From Rummeliibacillus suwonensis (GTDB lineage: Bacteria > Bacillota > Bacilli > Bacillales_A > Planococcaceae), in NCBI RefSeq assembly GCF_007896435.1, contig NZ_VCBL01000001.1, positions 2,417,078 to 2,481,077 on the forward strand: a DNA stretch of 64,000 nucleotides, written 5' to 3'. The notes under the pieces are model-generated. The model was not told the origin of the DNA, ran no database searches, and saw only the letters and a list, made by a program, of their open reading frames with translations. Position numbers and translations under genes: made by a program. Shown piece by piece: positions 1 to 11,942 of this stretch. The stretch's first letter is position 1. Each line of letters starts with the position of its first letter.

Positions 1-282
1 GACTTCCTGTATCCACACCGCACGAAGGAAATGCACATGCATTTTCGAGGATTCGAGCAAGCCTCCGCTTCAATCTATATAAACGATCCTAAAAATACAG
101 GGTTTTTCAAAAATTACACCAAACAGACACTCCTAATTTTTGTGTAAAATCAACATGCATGCATTCAAATATTATTATCGTTCGTAAAAATTATCTGAAT
201 GACAAAGGGACAATATTATCTGCTGTAATGACTTGATAATAGCTTTGAAGTGTATTTCAAGGAAGACAACATGCAAAGAACA
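1..282. other. Gene-free left edge with one repeat arm
   Basis: No coding region is supported here. The only recognisable structure is the repeat arm at 16-51. The rest is AT-rich sequence without a convincing terminator or promoter. The arm may belong to a repeat copy that continues to the left of the window. Confidence 0.6.
16..51. repeat. Inverted-repeat arm paired with 435-470
   Basis: This 36-base arm (starting CACCGCACGAAGG) is the reverse complement of 435-470 with a single mismatch (A instead of G at position 35). The partner arm is a module inserted in the MITE-like element at 340-733, so this copy is probably the same module in a second element of opposite orientation, cut by the window edge. 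Confidence 0.85.
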
Positions 283-339
283 ATAAAGAGGCTGGGACAG
301 AACAAAATTAGCCCTACCCAAAGCCGAATAATTGAACTT

Positions 340-733
340 AATAAAATCAATTTCATAAAGCGTCTTTCTTTGAGAAAATACGATTATTCGATGATGAACA
401 TCATTTAGAATGGTGTGAAGTGGAGGACGGCGACTCCTCGAAAATGCATGCGCATTTCCTTCGTGCGGTGTTAGTTCAAAGAGGCTTATTCAAAGTCCTG
501 CGGGAAAAGCTTGAGCTGAAAGCCCCGCAGGAACGTTTTAAAGAACAAAGCCTAAGTTCGCCACGTCCTGTGGCAACGGCTTCGGGATCAACGTCGTGTC
601 GACCCGAGGAGATTGAAGCCAAGCCCGCGGAAAGCGCCGTCTGGAACGGAACACAAAACTGAATGTTACGAAAAAATATATATTAAATGTTCATGCTTTT
701 TGTACAAATTCCTCATTATAAAATAGATTCAAT
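340..733 (+). mobile_element. MITE-like element, copy 1 (with two inserted modules)
   Basis: The copy aligns end to end with the reverse complement of 13325-13592. It has AT-rich ends (AATCAATTTCATAAA on the left; on the right a sequence whose reverse complement reads GAATCTATTTTATAATG) around a GC-rich core (GACGGCGACTCCT ... GAAAGCGCCGTCTGGA). Relative to copy 2 it carries two extra modules. One is at about 439-500 and includes the arm 435-470. The other is at about 536-606 and includes the hairpin GCCACGTCCTGTGGC. There is no transposase gene, so it would be non-autonomous. The core is open in one frame but has no protein-like character. Confidence 0.65.
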
Positions 734-790
734 ATCCGAACAAATCTGAAATTTTAAATAGAATTTTACATTATTGTTCGGATTTTTTAT
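734..790 (+). terminator. Stem-loop with T-run
   Basis: ATCCGAACAA (734-743) pairs with TTGTTCGGAT (774-783), followed by a T-run at 783-788 on the plus strand. It looks like an intrinsic terminator. No plus-strand gene lies upstream in the window, so it may simply be the inner stem of the repeat island 283-822. Confidence 0.45.
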
Positions 791-838
791 TAGCTAAAAT
801 ACTTTTATCCCAACCTCTTTATTGATATCGTAACCTTT

Positions 839-1774
839 TTACTGATGATTTGTTGAAAACACAAGACTATTTCCATCTGGATCAATGATGGCAAAATAAT
901 GATCTAAATCTTGCATTTGGGTTAATTGTTTTACATGGTTTTTCAATTTATGGTAGGCCTCTTTAGATGGCAGATTGAAATGTATCTCTTGTAATCCACT
1001 ATGTATATCTAGTGGATGTGCAGCGTTTCTTCCAGACCAAGCATTTCCTGCGATATGGTGATGATATCCACCTGCTGATAAAAAGAACCTATCATTTGAT
1101 ACAAGCTGCGATTCAAATCCTAATACTTGATGATAAAATGACAATGTTTTTTCTAAATCATTAACACGCAGATGTACATGTCCAATTTTTGTACCTATTG
1201 GCAATTTACCATCTGTCTCAAATTTTGCAATCTTTGCAAGTTCTTTAAAATTTAATGGATTGCTACCTTTAGGATATTTATGCCATTCCTCTCGAGGTCG
1301 ATCTACGTATATTTCAATACCATTGCCCTCTATATCAGATAAATAAAATGCTTCACTATAACCATGATCACTTGCACTATCCAATTTAGCAATAGGAATA
1401 ATCCGTTCAAAATGAGGGAACCGAGTTGCTTGCTCTAAAGGACTATCTACCGTATTTTTATTTCGTAATATTTCAAAGAATTTTGTAGCAAAGGCCTCTC
1501 TATTTGGCATAAGAAAAGCGATATGAAATAACCCCGTACTTTTTGCTGGTTGCAATTTTTTAGCTGTTTTTCGTAACTCTAAGAGCACTCTTTCATCCTC
1601 TTTTACACCAAGATAAGCATAATTTTGTGTTCTACTAAGTACTGTTAAGCCAACAACATGTTTATAAAAAGCGATTTGCCTTGTTAAATCAATAACTTTT
1701 AGCACAACACGTTCTACATTCGTCGCCGCATCAATTGTATATTGTGGTAAAAATTCTTCTAATTTTTCGGTCAT
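839..1774 (-). CDS. Two-domain VOC protein (glyoxalase / catechol-2,3-dioxygenase-like, CatE type)
   Basis: This 311-residue protein has two vicinal-oxygen-chelate domains (about 18-160 and 193-308), the layout of Bacillus CatE-like ring-cleavage dioxygenases and glyoxalase family proteins. Candidate metal ligands are His199 or His201 (GHVHLRV) and the His cluster 238-240 in the second domain, and Glu154 (GNGIEIY) in the first. The second domain ends in GNSLVF where a ligand Glu is usually found, so an active site using residues from both halves, or a lost activity, is possible. The start ATG follows AAGGGG. The gene stands alone between repeats and the pyr operon. The substrate cannot be told from sequence. 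Confidence 0.85.
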   Translation of the reverse strand: MTEKLEEFLPQYTIDAATNVERVVLKVIDLTRQIAFYKHVVGLTVLSRTQNYAYLGVKEDERVLLELRKTAKKLQPAKSTGLFHIAFLMPNREAFATKFFEILRNKNTVDSPLEQATRFPHFERIIPIAKLDSASDHGYSEAFYLSDIEGNGIEIYVDRPREEWHKYPKGSNPLNFKELAKIAKFETDGKLPIGTKIGHVHLRVNDLEKTLSFYHQVLGFESQLVSNDRFFLSAGGYHHHIAGNAWSGRNAAHPLDIHSGLQEIHFNLPSKEAYHKLKNHVKQLTQMQDLDHYFAIIDPDGNSLVFSTNHQ

Positions 1775-1885
1775 TCAGAAAACCCCTTTTTAAATTCATA
1801 GTTATTAAATAGGTTTAGTTAATTTTAATACAAAATAAAAGGAATGACAAATAAAAAGAACATATATTATACATCTTTTATGATG

Positions 1886-1999
1886 ATAAAGTGAAACTTC
1901 ATTCAGTCGGGTTTTCTTCTCCCCCCACTAGATTTTAGCTGATCCAATCAGGTTTTTATAAGACTATCGAGATCCCCCTTTGTCACTTAAAGCGGGCAT
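1886..1999 (+). repeat. bcr1-like element, degenerate copy A
   Basis: The copy begins ATAAAGTGAAACTTC and contains the family marks CCCCCCACTA, GATCCAATCAGG and AAAGCGGG. The long 3' hairpin is eroded and the closing ATAAA is lost. It lies between the VOC gene and the pyr operon terminator. The rest of 1775-2143 shows no gene. Confidence 0.7.
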
Positions 2000-2143
2000 G
2001 GTTTATGCGCAAATTTTCTTTTTTACGTATGCATTTTTAATCGTTATTGGTGATCAGCTCATTATTTGTATAATTTATATTTTGCTACTGCTTCTCATAC
2101 ATTTAACTTAAACCTCTATGACAGGAGGCTGCCCGAAAAACAA

Positions 2144-2188
2144 TAAAAAAATACAATTCAGTATCAATGTATCGATCTGAATTGTATT
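2144..2188 (-). terminator. Terminator of the pyr operon
   Basis: AATACAATTCAG (2150-2161) pairs perfectly with CTGAATTGTATT (2177-2188). On the minus strand the stem is followed by a run of seven T (2144-2150). It lies 77 bases past the pyrE stop codon. Confidence 0.88.
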
Positions 2189-2264
2189 TTATTAATTCAT
2201 TTTCGTTCTAAATAGGTGCTTTCTTTACTCCTAAGAATGATCATCCATTTTAAAACAGATTCAC

Positions 2265-2894
2265 TTATAGTTTTCCAGCCTTCAAATCTGCATGCCATTG
2301 AAGTAATCCTGGAATATCGTCTTCTTTAATCATCCCTGTTTCTTTGGCCACTTCTACAAGCGCTTCAAAGTTGGATAGGCTTTTATATGGTACACCTACT
2401 CGATCAAAGTTTTCTTGTGCACGAGGCAACATGTAAGAATACACGGATACGACTCCTAACACTTCTGCTCCTTCACGACGAAGCGCTTCAACAGCTGTAA
2501 TACTTGAACCGCCTGTAGAAATGATATCTTCAACAACGACTACTTTTTGACCTTGTTGAAGCTTTCCTTCTGTTTGATTGCCTCGACCATGATCTTTTGG
2601 TTTTGAACGTACATACACCATTGGTAAATCCAAAATGTCGCTTACCCAAGCAGCGTGTGGAATACCTGCTGTGGCAGTTCCGGCAACTACTTCTGTTTTT
2701 GGAAAGTTTTCTTTGATCAATTCAGCAAGACCATTCGCAATAATTTTGCGAACTTTCGGATAAGAGATCGTTAGTCGAGTATCACAATAGATAGGTGATT
2801 GAATACCAGACGCCCATGTAAAAAGTTCATTTGGGTTTAACTCTACTGCACCTACTTCTAACATACCTTTTGCTACTTCTTTTTGAATGGTCAT
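2265..2894 (-). CDS. pyrE: Orotate phosphoribosyltransferase
   Basis: PyrE transfers the phosphoribosyl group of PRPP to orotate to give OMP, the fifth step of UMP synthesis, in the cytosol. The 209-residue protein carries the PRPP-binding motif [12 protein letters not shown] at about 119-130 and the [10 protein letters not shown] lysine loop near 94-103. Its length is normal for the Bacillus enzyme. The start ATG follows GGAGGACAATAATAG. It is the last gene of the pyr operon, three bases after pyrF, and is followed by the terminator at 2144-2188. Confidence 0.97.
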   Translation of the reverse strand: MTIQKEVAKGMLEVGAVELNPNELFTWASGIQSPIYCDTRLTISYPKVRKIIANGLAELIKENFPKTEVVAGTATAGIPHAAWVSDILDLPMVYVRSKPKDHGRGNQTEGKLQQGQKVVVVEDIISTGGSSITAVEALRREGAEVLGVVSVYSYMLPRAQENFDRVGVPYKSLSNFEALVEVAKETGMIKEDDIPGLLQWHADLKAGKL

Positions 2895-2897
2895 CTA

Positions 2898-3605
2898 TTA
2901 TTGTCCTCCCCATAATGCTTGTACTGTATGATAGGCTTTTACAACATCATCAGCTTGTGTGATTGCGCGTCCTACTACTATATGTGTAGATCCATTTTCT
3001 TTTGCAAATGTAGGTGTTGCAACACGTTTTTGATCATGCAGTGCGCCACCTGATAAACGAATCCCAGGCGTCACCTTTAAAAATTCTTTGCCACATACTT
3101 TTTCGATTGCTTTCGCTTCTAACACAGAACAAACGACTCCATCAAGTCCTGAAACTTTTGCTAGCTTGGCATAATTTAGAACAGATTCTTCTAGTGTCGT
3201 TGAAATTTTTTGTTCTTGTTGCATTTGTTCTTCACTAGTAGAAGTTAATTGCGTTACAGCAATCAATGCTGGACGTTTTTTGCCGGCTGGTGTACCTTCT
3301 TGCAAACCTTCAAGTGCTGCTTTCATCATTGTACTTCCTCCTGCAGCATGAACATTGACAATATCGACTCCCAGTTTCGCTAAGCCCCTCATAGCGGATT
3401 TAACAGTGTTTGGTATATCATGAAGTTTTAGATCAAGAAAAACTTCATGACCTTGTTCTTTTATCTTTTTAATAATGGAAGGGCCCTCTTGCAAATAAAG
3501 TTCTAAGCCTACTTTTACAAATAAAGATTCTTGAAAATGGGAAAGAAATTGAAAGACTTTCTCTTCTGATGGAAAATCTAAAGCAATGATCGGCTTATTT
3601 GACAT
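2898..3605 (-). CDS. pyrF: Orotidine 5'-phosphate decarboxylase
   Basis: PyrF decarboxylates OMP to UMP. The 235-residue TIM-barrel protein shows the catalytic DxKxxD array as Asp58-Leu-Lys60-Leu-His-Asp63 in [10 protein letters not shown], and a C-terminal phosphate loop (IVVGRAI, near 210-216). The start ATG directly follows the pyrD stop codon (TAAATG), with the Shine-Dalgarno GGAAGGAG inside the end of pyrD, so translation of the two is probably coupled. Confidence 0.97.
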   Translation of the reverse strand: MSNKPIIALDFPSEEKVFQFLSHFQESLFVKVGLELYLQEGPSIIKKIKEQGHEVFLDLKLHDIPNTVKSAMRGLAKLGVDIVNVHAAGGSTMMKAALEGLQEGTPAGKKRPALIAVTQLTSTSEEQMQQEQKISTTLEESVLNYAKLAKVSGLDGVVCSVLEAKAIEKVCGKEFLKVTPGIRLSGGALHDQKRVATPTFAKENGSTHIVVGRAITQADDVVKAYHTVQALWGGQ

Positions 3606-5286
<1,681 letters not shown>

Positions 5287-5290
<4 letters not shown>

Positions 5291-8200
5291 GCATGTACCT
5301 CCAACTTTGCTTTCGGCATCGCAGTTGCTGTAAAGGTCATGGATTCGATGACACGTAAGATGGCTTCTGCTGTATCGAGTGAAGTAAGACAAGGTACACC
5401 ATTTTCCACAGATTCACGACGAATTCTAAAACCATCTCGTGCTGGTTGTTTGCCTTTTGTCAATGTATTAATCACTAATTGTGCATTTCCATTTTGGATA
5501 ACATCCAGTAATGTAGGACCGTTTGAACCGATTTTACCTACAGTTGTTGATTTAATACCTGCTTGTTTTAATGATTCTGCAGTACCTGGTGTTGCTAGAA
5601 TAGAGTAACCAATTTCGACAAATCGTTTAGCAAGTGCGATGGCTTCTTCTTTGTCTTTATCTGCTACTGTCATTAATACGGCACCATGATCTTTAATCTT
5701 CATGCCTGCTGCAACAAAGCCTTTATACAATGCTTTTTCAAGTGTGCTATCTTTCCCCATTACTTCACCTGTAGACTTCATTTCAGGTCCTAATGTTGTA
5801 TCAACACGGCGAAGTTTTGCAAAGCTGAATACTGGTACTTTGACAAATACGCCATCTTTCACGGGAGCAAGTCCTGTTGGATAGCCTTGCTGTGGAATGG
5901 ATTGGCCAAGAATAGCCTTCGTTGCAACATTTGCCATTGGAATATTGGTAATCTTACTTAAGAATGGCACTGTACGTGATGCACGTGGATTTACCTCGAT
6001 TACATAGACGACATCTCGAGAAATAACATATTGGATATTCATCAGACCTATGATGCCTAATCCTTTTGCTAGTCGCGTTGTGTAATCCACTAATGTATCA
6101 ATATGTTGTTGTGACAAGTTTTGTGTAGGATAAACAGCAATCGAATCACCAGAATGTACCCCCGCACGTTCGATATGTTCCATAATACCTGGAATTAGAA
6201 CATTTTCACCATCACAAATCGCATCTACTTCAATTTCCTTACCTGTTAAGTAACGGTCGATCAGTACAGGGTGTTCTGGAGATGCTTCCACTGCATTTTC
6301 CATATAATGGTTCAATTCAGCTGTAGTGTAGACGATTTCCATTGCACGTCCACCCAATACATATGAAGGGCGAACTAGCACTGGATATCCGATTTCTTCG
6401 GCAATGGCGATTGCTTCAGGTGTATTTGTTGCTGTTTTTCCCAATGGTTGTGGAATATTTAACTCATGTAGTGCTTCTTCAAAACGATCACGTGACTCTG
6501 CACGGTCGATAGAATCAAGTGATGTACCTAAAATTTTCACACCGCGAGCTTCTAATTTATCAGCAAGATTGATCGCTGTTTGACCACCAAATTGGACAAC
6601 CACACCTTTTGGTTGTTCTAAGTCGATAATATGCATAACATCTTCTATCGTAAGTGGTTCAAAGTATAATTTATCCGAAATTGAAAAGTCCGTTGACACT
6701 GTTTCAGGGTTTGAGTTGATAATGATCGCTTCGTATCCAGCCTCTTGAATGGCCCAAACTGAATGTACGGTTGCATAGTCAAATTCAACACCTTGTCCTA
6801 TACGGATTGGACCAGATCCTAAAACAATGACAGACTCACGATTGGAGCGAATTGATTCATTTTCCTCTTCGTATGTGCCATAGAAGTATGGTGTTTCTGA
6901 TTCAAATTCCGCTGCACATGTATCAACCATTTTGTAAACTGGGATGATACCTTGTTCCTTACGAAAATCATATATTTTGTCAGCTGTTGTATGCCAAAGT
7001 TTGGCGATTGTTTCATCTGCAAAACCTAATTTCTTGGCTTTACGACAGGTTTCTGGATCATTCGGATGTTCCTTTAATACGGTTTCATAGTCAACGATAT
7101 TTTTAAATTTATCTAGGAAGAATAAATCGATTTGACTCCATTCATGGATGGTTTCTACTGTTACACCACGGCGCAATGCTTCTGCAAGGAAGAATAGACG
7201 TTCATCGCCCGCTTTTCTAACACGTTTTTTAATCCATTCATCTGTTAAATCTTCTGCATGTTTCATCTCGATATGTTTATGACCTGTTTCCAGAGAACGT
7301 ACAGCTTTTAAGATGGCCTCTTCAAAGTTGCGACCAATTGCCATTACTTCACCTGTAGCTTTCATTTGCGTTCCTAAGTTACGTTTAGCTGTTTCAAATT
7401 TATCAAAAGGCCAACGTGGAATTTTCGCTACAATATAGTCTAGTGCTGGTTCAAAGCAAGCGTAAGTCTTCCCTGTTACAGGATTGATCATTTCGTCTAA
7501 TGTCAAACCGATAGCGATTTTAGCTGCTAGTTTGGCGATTGGATAACCTGTTGCTTTTGAAGCAAGTGCTGATGAACGTGATACACGTGGATTTACTTCG
7601 ATAATATAGTAATTGAAGCTGTTGGGATCAAGTGCTAGCTGTACGTTACATCCACCCTCGATGCCTAAAGCACGGATAATTTTTAGGGAAACATTTCGCA
7701 ACATATGATATTCGCGGTCTGATAATGTTTGAGAAGGAGCAACTACGATCGAGTCACCTGTATGAATACCGACTGGGTCAACATTTTCCATATTACATAC
7801 GACAATGGCATTATCTTTTGAATCACGCATAACTTCGTATTCAATTTCTTTATAGCCAGCGATTGATTTTTCCAGTAAGCATTGCGTTACAGGAGAATAT
7901 TTTAAACCGGAAGTTACAATCTCATGGAGGTCTTGTTCGTTATAGCAAATACCTCCACCTGTACCCCCAAGAGTAAAGGCAGGACGCACAATCACCGGAT
8001 AACCAATTTTCTCAACAAAAGCTTCCGCTTCCTCTAAGTTGTGAACAATATCTGACTCCGGAGTTGGTACACCTAATTCATACATGAGATTACGGAATAG
8101 ATCGCGATCTTCTGCTTGATTGATCGCATCTAATTTTGTCCCTAGAATTTCAATGCCCAATTCATCTAAAATACCTGAATTATGAAGCTCGATTGCCATG

Positions 8201-8490
8201 TTCAAACCAGTTTGACCACCTAGTGTAGGCAAAATAGCATCAGGGCGTTCCTTTCTTAAAATTCGTGATACGAATTCAAGTGAGATCGGCTCAATATAAA
8301 CCGCATCCGCAATTTGAGTGTCTGTCATGATCGTTGCAGGATTGGAGTTGATCAAAATAACTCGGTATCCTTCCTCTTTAAGAGATAAACAGGCTTGCGT
8401 ACCTGCATAGTCAAATTCTGCAGCTTGACCAATAACAATTGGACCGGAACCAATTACTAAAATAGATTGAATATCTTGACGTTTAGGCAT
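5287..8490 (-). CDS. carB: Carbamoyl-phosphate synthase (pyrimidine-specific), large subunit
   Basis: The large subunit makes carbamoyl phosphate from bicarbonate, ATP and ammonia channelled from CarA. Translation from ATG 8490 gives 1067 residues with two homologous ATP-grasp halves (each opening with an ILVIGSGPI- or VIVLGSGPI-type loop), an oligomerisation domain between them, and a C-terminal MGS-like regulatory domain where UMP/PRPP effectors bind in Bacillus. The start overlaps the carA 3' end by eight bases, with AGAGGAG upstream. In B. subtilis this gene is also called pyrAB. Confidence 0.97.
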
Positions 8491-9586
8491 GTTGTTTTTG
8501 CTCCTCTCTACCATTGTTATTCATTAACTCCATAAATTCATCGAATAAGTGGTTTGGATCTTCAGGCCCTGGTGAAGCTTCTGGATGATATTGTACTGTA
8601 AATATCGGATACTTTTTATGACGCAATCCTTCACAAGTTCCATCATTTAAGGCTACATGTGTTACTTCTAAATCTGTTCCCTCTAAAGAATCACTATCAA
8701 TCGCATAGCCGTGGTTTTGCGAAGTTAATTCTGTACGACCTGTGCGTAGATCTTTTACGGGATGGTTTGCACCACGATGACCAAATTTTAGTTTGAAAGT
8801 TTTTGCCCCACATGCTAATCCAAAAAGTTGTTGGCCTAAACAAATACCGAAGATTGGCACTTTACCAACTAGTTCTTTTATGGTTTCAATCGCTTCAGGC
8901 ACATCCCGTGGGTTGCCTGGTCCATTTGATAACATAATGCCATCTGGATGATAGGCAAGAATCTCTTTTGCTGTTGTATTGTAAGGTACAACAATGACAT
9001 CACAGTCACGTTTATTTAACTCTCGCAGAATGCCATGTTTCATCCCAAAGTCTATCAACACAACACGATTTCCACGTCCTGGAGATGGATAAGCGCTTTT
9101 AGTTGAAACTTGAGCGACTTGGTTTGTTGGGAATGTTGTGTGACGAAGACGACTTACTACTTCCTCTACATTCACTTCTTCGCCTGCTGCTGAAAGATAT
9201 CCTTTTACAGCACCCTCGTTGCGAATGAGACGAGTTAGTTTTCTTGTATCTACTCCCTCAATCCCTGGAATATCCTTCTCTTTAAAATAATCATCTAATG
9301 TACCTTCACTACGGAAATTGGATGGTGCTTTTGCTAATTCATGAATGACGAAACCTTTAATCGCAGGTGAGATCGTTTCAAAGTCGTCACGGTTAACGCC
9401 GTAATTTCCAATTAAAGGATAAGTCATAGTAACAATTTGCCCGCAGAATGATGGGTCAGAAAGTGTTTCTTGATATCCTGTCATACCTGTAGTAAATACA
9501 ACTTCACCTTCTGATCCTTTATCGCTACCAAAAGCCTGTCCTTCGAATACTTCACCTGTTTCTAAGATAAGTTTTCTAATTGTCAT
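8483..9586 (-). CDS. carA: Carbamoyl-phosphate synthase (pyrimidine-specific), glutaminase small subunit
   Basis: CarA hydrolyses glutamine and feeds ammonia to CarB. From ATG 9586 (Shine-Dalgarno GGGAGG; ATGA overlap with the pyrC stop) the protein has 367 residues: an N-terminal CPSase small-chain domain, then a class I glutamine amidotransferase with nucleophile Cys249 ([12 protein letters not shown]) and His334/Glu336 ([10 protein letters not shown]). Catalytic residues are all present. In B. subtilis this gene is also called pyrAA. Confidence 0.97.
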   Translation of the reverse strand: MTIRKLILETGEVFEGQAFGSDKGSEGEVVFTTGMTGYQETLSDPSFCGQIVTMTYPLIGNYGVNRDDFETISPAIKGFVIHELAKAPSNFRSEGTLDDYFKEKDIPGIEGVDTRKLTRLIRNEGAVKGYLSAAGEEVNVEEVVSRLRHTTFPTNQVAQVSTKSAYPSPGRGNRVVLIDFGMKHGILRELNKRDCDVIVVPYNTTAKEILAYHPDGIMLSNGPGNPRDVPEAIETIKELVGKVPIFGICLGQQLFGLACGAKTFKLKFGHRGANHPVKDLRTGRTELTSQNHGYAIDSDSLEGTDLEVTHVALNDGTCEGLRHKKYPIFTVQYHPEASPGPEDPNHLFDEFMELMNNNGREEQKQHA

Positions 9587-10860
9587 TGTGCATCCTCCCA
9601 AACAATATTGCCTTCAAAAATAGTTAATATCGGCCATCCCTTAGCTTTCCAACCATTAAACGGTGTATTCCTACCCTTGGAAGCAAATTTTTCTGCATCT
9701 ACGATCTTTTCTTTTTCCAAATCCAATAAAATCAAATCTGCTGAAGCACCTACTTCTATTTTGCCATATGGTAAATTGAATAGTTTTGCTGGTTTTACAG
9801 TCATCCAATCAATCAGTTGTTTTAAAGTCCATTTTCCCGTTTCAACAAATTGTGTATATAAAAGTGGAAAAGCAGTTTCAAATCCAACAATTCCAAACGG
9901 AGCTCCTACCATTCCGCAACATTTTTCTTCTTTTGTATGTGGCGCATGATCTGTAGCGATACAATCGATTGTGCCATCTAGTAAGCCTTCATGTAATGCT
10001 TGCCAATCTTCATTTGCCCGTAGCGGGGGATTCATCTTCCAATTTGCGTCATCTGATGGAATATCCATTTCTTCTAATAACAAATGGTGTGGACAAACTT
10101 CGGCAGTGACATGGATGCCCGCTGCTTTTGCATCACGTACAACTCGCACAGATTCTTTCGTTGAAACATGACAGACATGGTAATGTGCGCCTGCCGCTTC
10201 TGCCAATAGGACATCACGTGCAATTTGAACAGATTCACAAATAGAAGGAATCCCTGGCAGTCCTAGTTCTTTATTGCGCTTTCCTTCATGCATAACCCCA
10301 CCATATATTAAGGAATTATCTTCACAATGCGCAACTACTGCCATATCGATTGCCGCTGCATCTTTCATTTGTTCGTACATGGTTGCGGCTTCTTGCACAC
10401 CGACACCATCATCTGAAAAAGCAACTGCGCCATGTTCTTTTAATGCTTTTAGATTTGTTCGTTCATCACCTGATTGCGCAACGGTAAGAGAGCCATATGG
10501 CAATACCCGTACAACTGCACTTTTCTTGATCAAACCGTTAATCATATCTAAATGTTCTATTGAATCTGGTACTGGCTTTGTATTTGGCATCGCACAAATC
10601 GTTGTGAACCCACCCTTTGCAGCAGATTGAGAACCCGTAGCGATGGTTTCTTTATGTTCAAATCCTGGTTCACGTAAATGGACGTGTACATCAACAAATC
10701 CAGGTGCTACAACATGACCTTTTCCATCGATTACTTCATCTACAGTATTTTCAATGTGCTCACCGATTGCTGCAATTTTACCATTCTCAATTAAAATTTC
10801 TGTTGCTGTTAAAATCCCTGAGTCATTTATCATCTGTACGTTTTTGATCAGTTTTGTCAT
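9583..10860 (-). CDS. pyrC: Dihydroorotase
   Basis: PyrC closes carbamoyl aspartate to dihydroorotate. The 425-residue class I amidohydrolase has the zinc pair His59-x-His61 in [11 protein letters not shown], further metal ligands near 178 (AHCED) and 231, and the catalytic Asp304 in IATDHAPH. It starts four bases after the pyrB stop and overlaps carA by four bases. Confidence 0.97.
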   Translation of the reverse strand: MTKLIKNVQMINDSGILTATEILIENGKIAAIGEHIENTVDEVIDGKGHVVAPGFVDVHVHLREPGFEHKETIATGSQSAAKGGFTTICAMPNTKPVPDSIEHLDMINGLIKKSAVVRVLPYGSLTVAQSGDERTNLKALKEHGAVAFSDDGVGVQEAATMYEQMKDAAAIDMAVVAHCEDNSLIYGGVMHEGKRNKELGLPGIPSICESVQIARDVLLAEAAGAHYHVCHVSTKESVRVVRDAKAAGIHVTAEVCPHHLLLEEMDIPSDDANWKMNPPLRANEDWQALHEGLLDGTIDCIATDHAPHTKEEKCCGMVGAPFGIVGFETAFPLLYTQFVETGKWTLKQLIDWMTVKPAKLFNLPYGKIEVGASADLILLDLEKEKIVDAEKFASKGRNTPFNGWKAKGWPILTIFEGNIVWEDAQ

Positions 10861-10863
10861 GTC

Positions 10864-11742
10864 TTAGCTTCTTCCCTTCAAGATATTTTCAACAATTGCC
10901 ATTCTTACAAAAACACCGTTTTGTACTTGCTTGAATATACGAGAACGATCACATTCAACAAGTGATGAGTCTATCTCTACGCCACGATTGACAGGTGCTG
11001 GGTGCATGATGATCGCTCCATCTTTCATACGTTTTTCTCTTTCTTTCGTCAAGCCGTATCTTTCATGATAGCTTTCATTGGAATATCCTTCAAATGCAGC
11101 ATCCCGCTCGTGCTGTACACGTAGAAGCATAATGACATCACTTGTTTCAATTAGATCATCCCAATCATAGTGAGCATCATATTCACCTTGCCACTGTGGT
11201 GGACAGACAATATTCACATTGGCTCCTAATCGTTGAAGTGCTATGATATCTGATTTTGCTACTCGGCTATGGGATACATCCCCAGCGATTGTAACATTTA
11301 ATCCTTCAAATTTCCCGAACTCTTTGAAAATTGTATATAAATCCAGCATAGATTGAGAAGGATGCTGTCCAGCTCCATCTCCTGCGTTGATCACTGATAC
11401 ATTGATACCCTCTAATAATTCTTCATAATAAGCATCCTTTTTATGACGAATAACTACTGCGTCCAAACCGATCGATTCTAACGTTTTCACTGTATCGTAC
11501 AATGTTTCACCTTTAAGCGTACTTGAAAATCCTGCTTCAAAAGGAATCACTGTTGCCCCTACTCGGCGCTCAGCTGTTTCAAAGCTCGTTTTGGTTCTTG
11601 TACTTGGCTCGAAGAATAAATTTGCCACCAAGTATTCTCGGTCTAGTTGTGGTTTTGCTCCTGCTTCAAACTCCGCAGCGCGTTTTAAAATTTCTTCGAT
11701 TTCTTCGTTAGATACATTTTCCATTGACAGTAAATTTTTCAT
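10864..11742 (-). CDS. pyrB: Aspartate carbamoyltransferase catalytic chain
   Basis: PyrB joins carbamoyl phosphate and aspartate. The protein of about 292 residues has the carbamoyl-phosphate motif FFEPSTRTKTSF (44-54) and the later HPAPVNRG loop. No regulatory pyrI is present, as is usual in Bacillus. Two adjacent ATGs follow AGGAGG. The second (11742) has better spacing and is chosen. The gene is preceded by a PyrR attenuator (11801-11935). Confidence 0.96.
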   Translation of the reverse strand: MKNLLSMENVSNEEIEEILKRAAEFEAGAKPQLDREYLVANLFFEPSTRTKTSFETAERRVGATVIPFEAGFSSTLKGETLYDTVKTLESIGLDAVVIRHKKDAYYEELLEGINVSVINAGDGAGQHPSQSMLDLYTIFKEFGKFEGLNVTIAGDVSHSRVAKSDIIALQRLGANVNIVCPPQWQGEYDAHYDWDDLIETSDVIMLLRVQHERDAAFEGYSNESYHERYGLTKEREKRMKDGAIIMHPAPVNRGVEIDSSLVECDRSRIFKQVQNGVFVRMAIVENILKGRS

Positions 11743-11800
11743 CATGTGCCTCCTAATTTGTTTACTTTACTCAGCTTGATTGAGCCTGATGGAGCTTTCA

Positions 11801-11935
11801 AATAAATAGCCTCCTTGAGGATCAAGGAGGCGGAGGAAGGATATGACATGATAAGCTTATATGACTATACATAATCATCCGCTTACCGTATCGAATCACC
11901 CTTCTGTGCCTCTCTGGGCAGCTATTAAAAGGTAA
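11801..11935 (-). promoter_or_regulatory. PyrR-dependent attenuator between pyrP and pyrB
   Basis: On the minus strand a PyrR binding loop (CAGAGAGGC within 11897-11932, flanked by TTTTAATAGC and AGAAGGG) is followed by a strong terminator stem. That stem is GCCTCCTTGA (minus strand) pairing with TCAAGGAGGC around loop TCC (11809-11831), then TATTTATTT. This is the known Bacillus arrangement, in which UMP-bound PyrR stabilises the anti-antiterminator and causes termination. Confidence 0.88.
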
Positions 11936-11942
11936 ATCTTAT

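Larger units (their letters stand above)
283..822. repeat. Outer 30-bp imperfect inverted repeat enclosing a 540-bp island
   Basis: The left arm 283-312 (ATAAAGAGGCTGGGACAG...) and the right arm 793-822 (ending ATCCCAACCTCTTTAT) are imperfect reverse complements. Arms of the type GAGGCTGGGACA/TGTCCCAGCCTC are known to me from intergenic stem-loops in several Bacilli. Here the loop is unusually long because the MITE-like element at 340-733 lies inside it. The function is unknown. Confidence 0.7.

Noticed and set aside
420-662. Open frame of 80 codons on the plus strand
   Set aside because: It lies entirely in the GC-rich core of the MITE-like element and its inserted modules, has no ribosome site, and the homologous core at 13411-13526 is not open in the same way.
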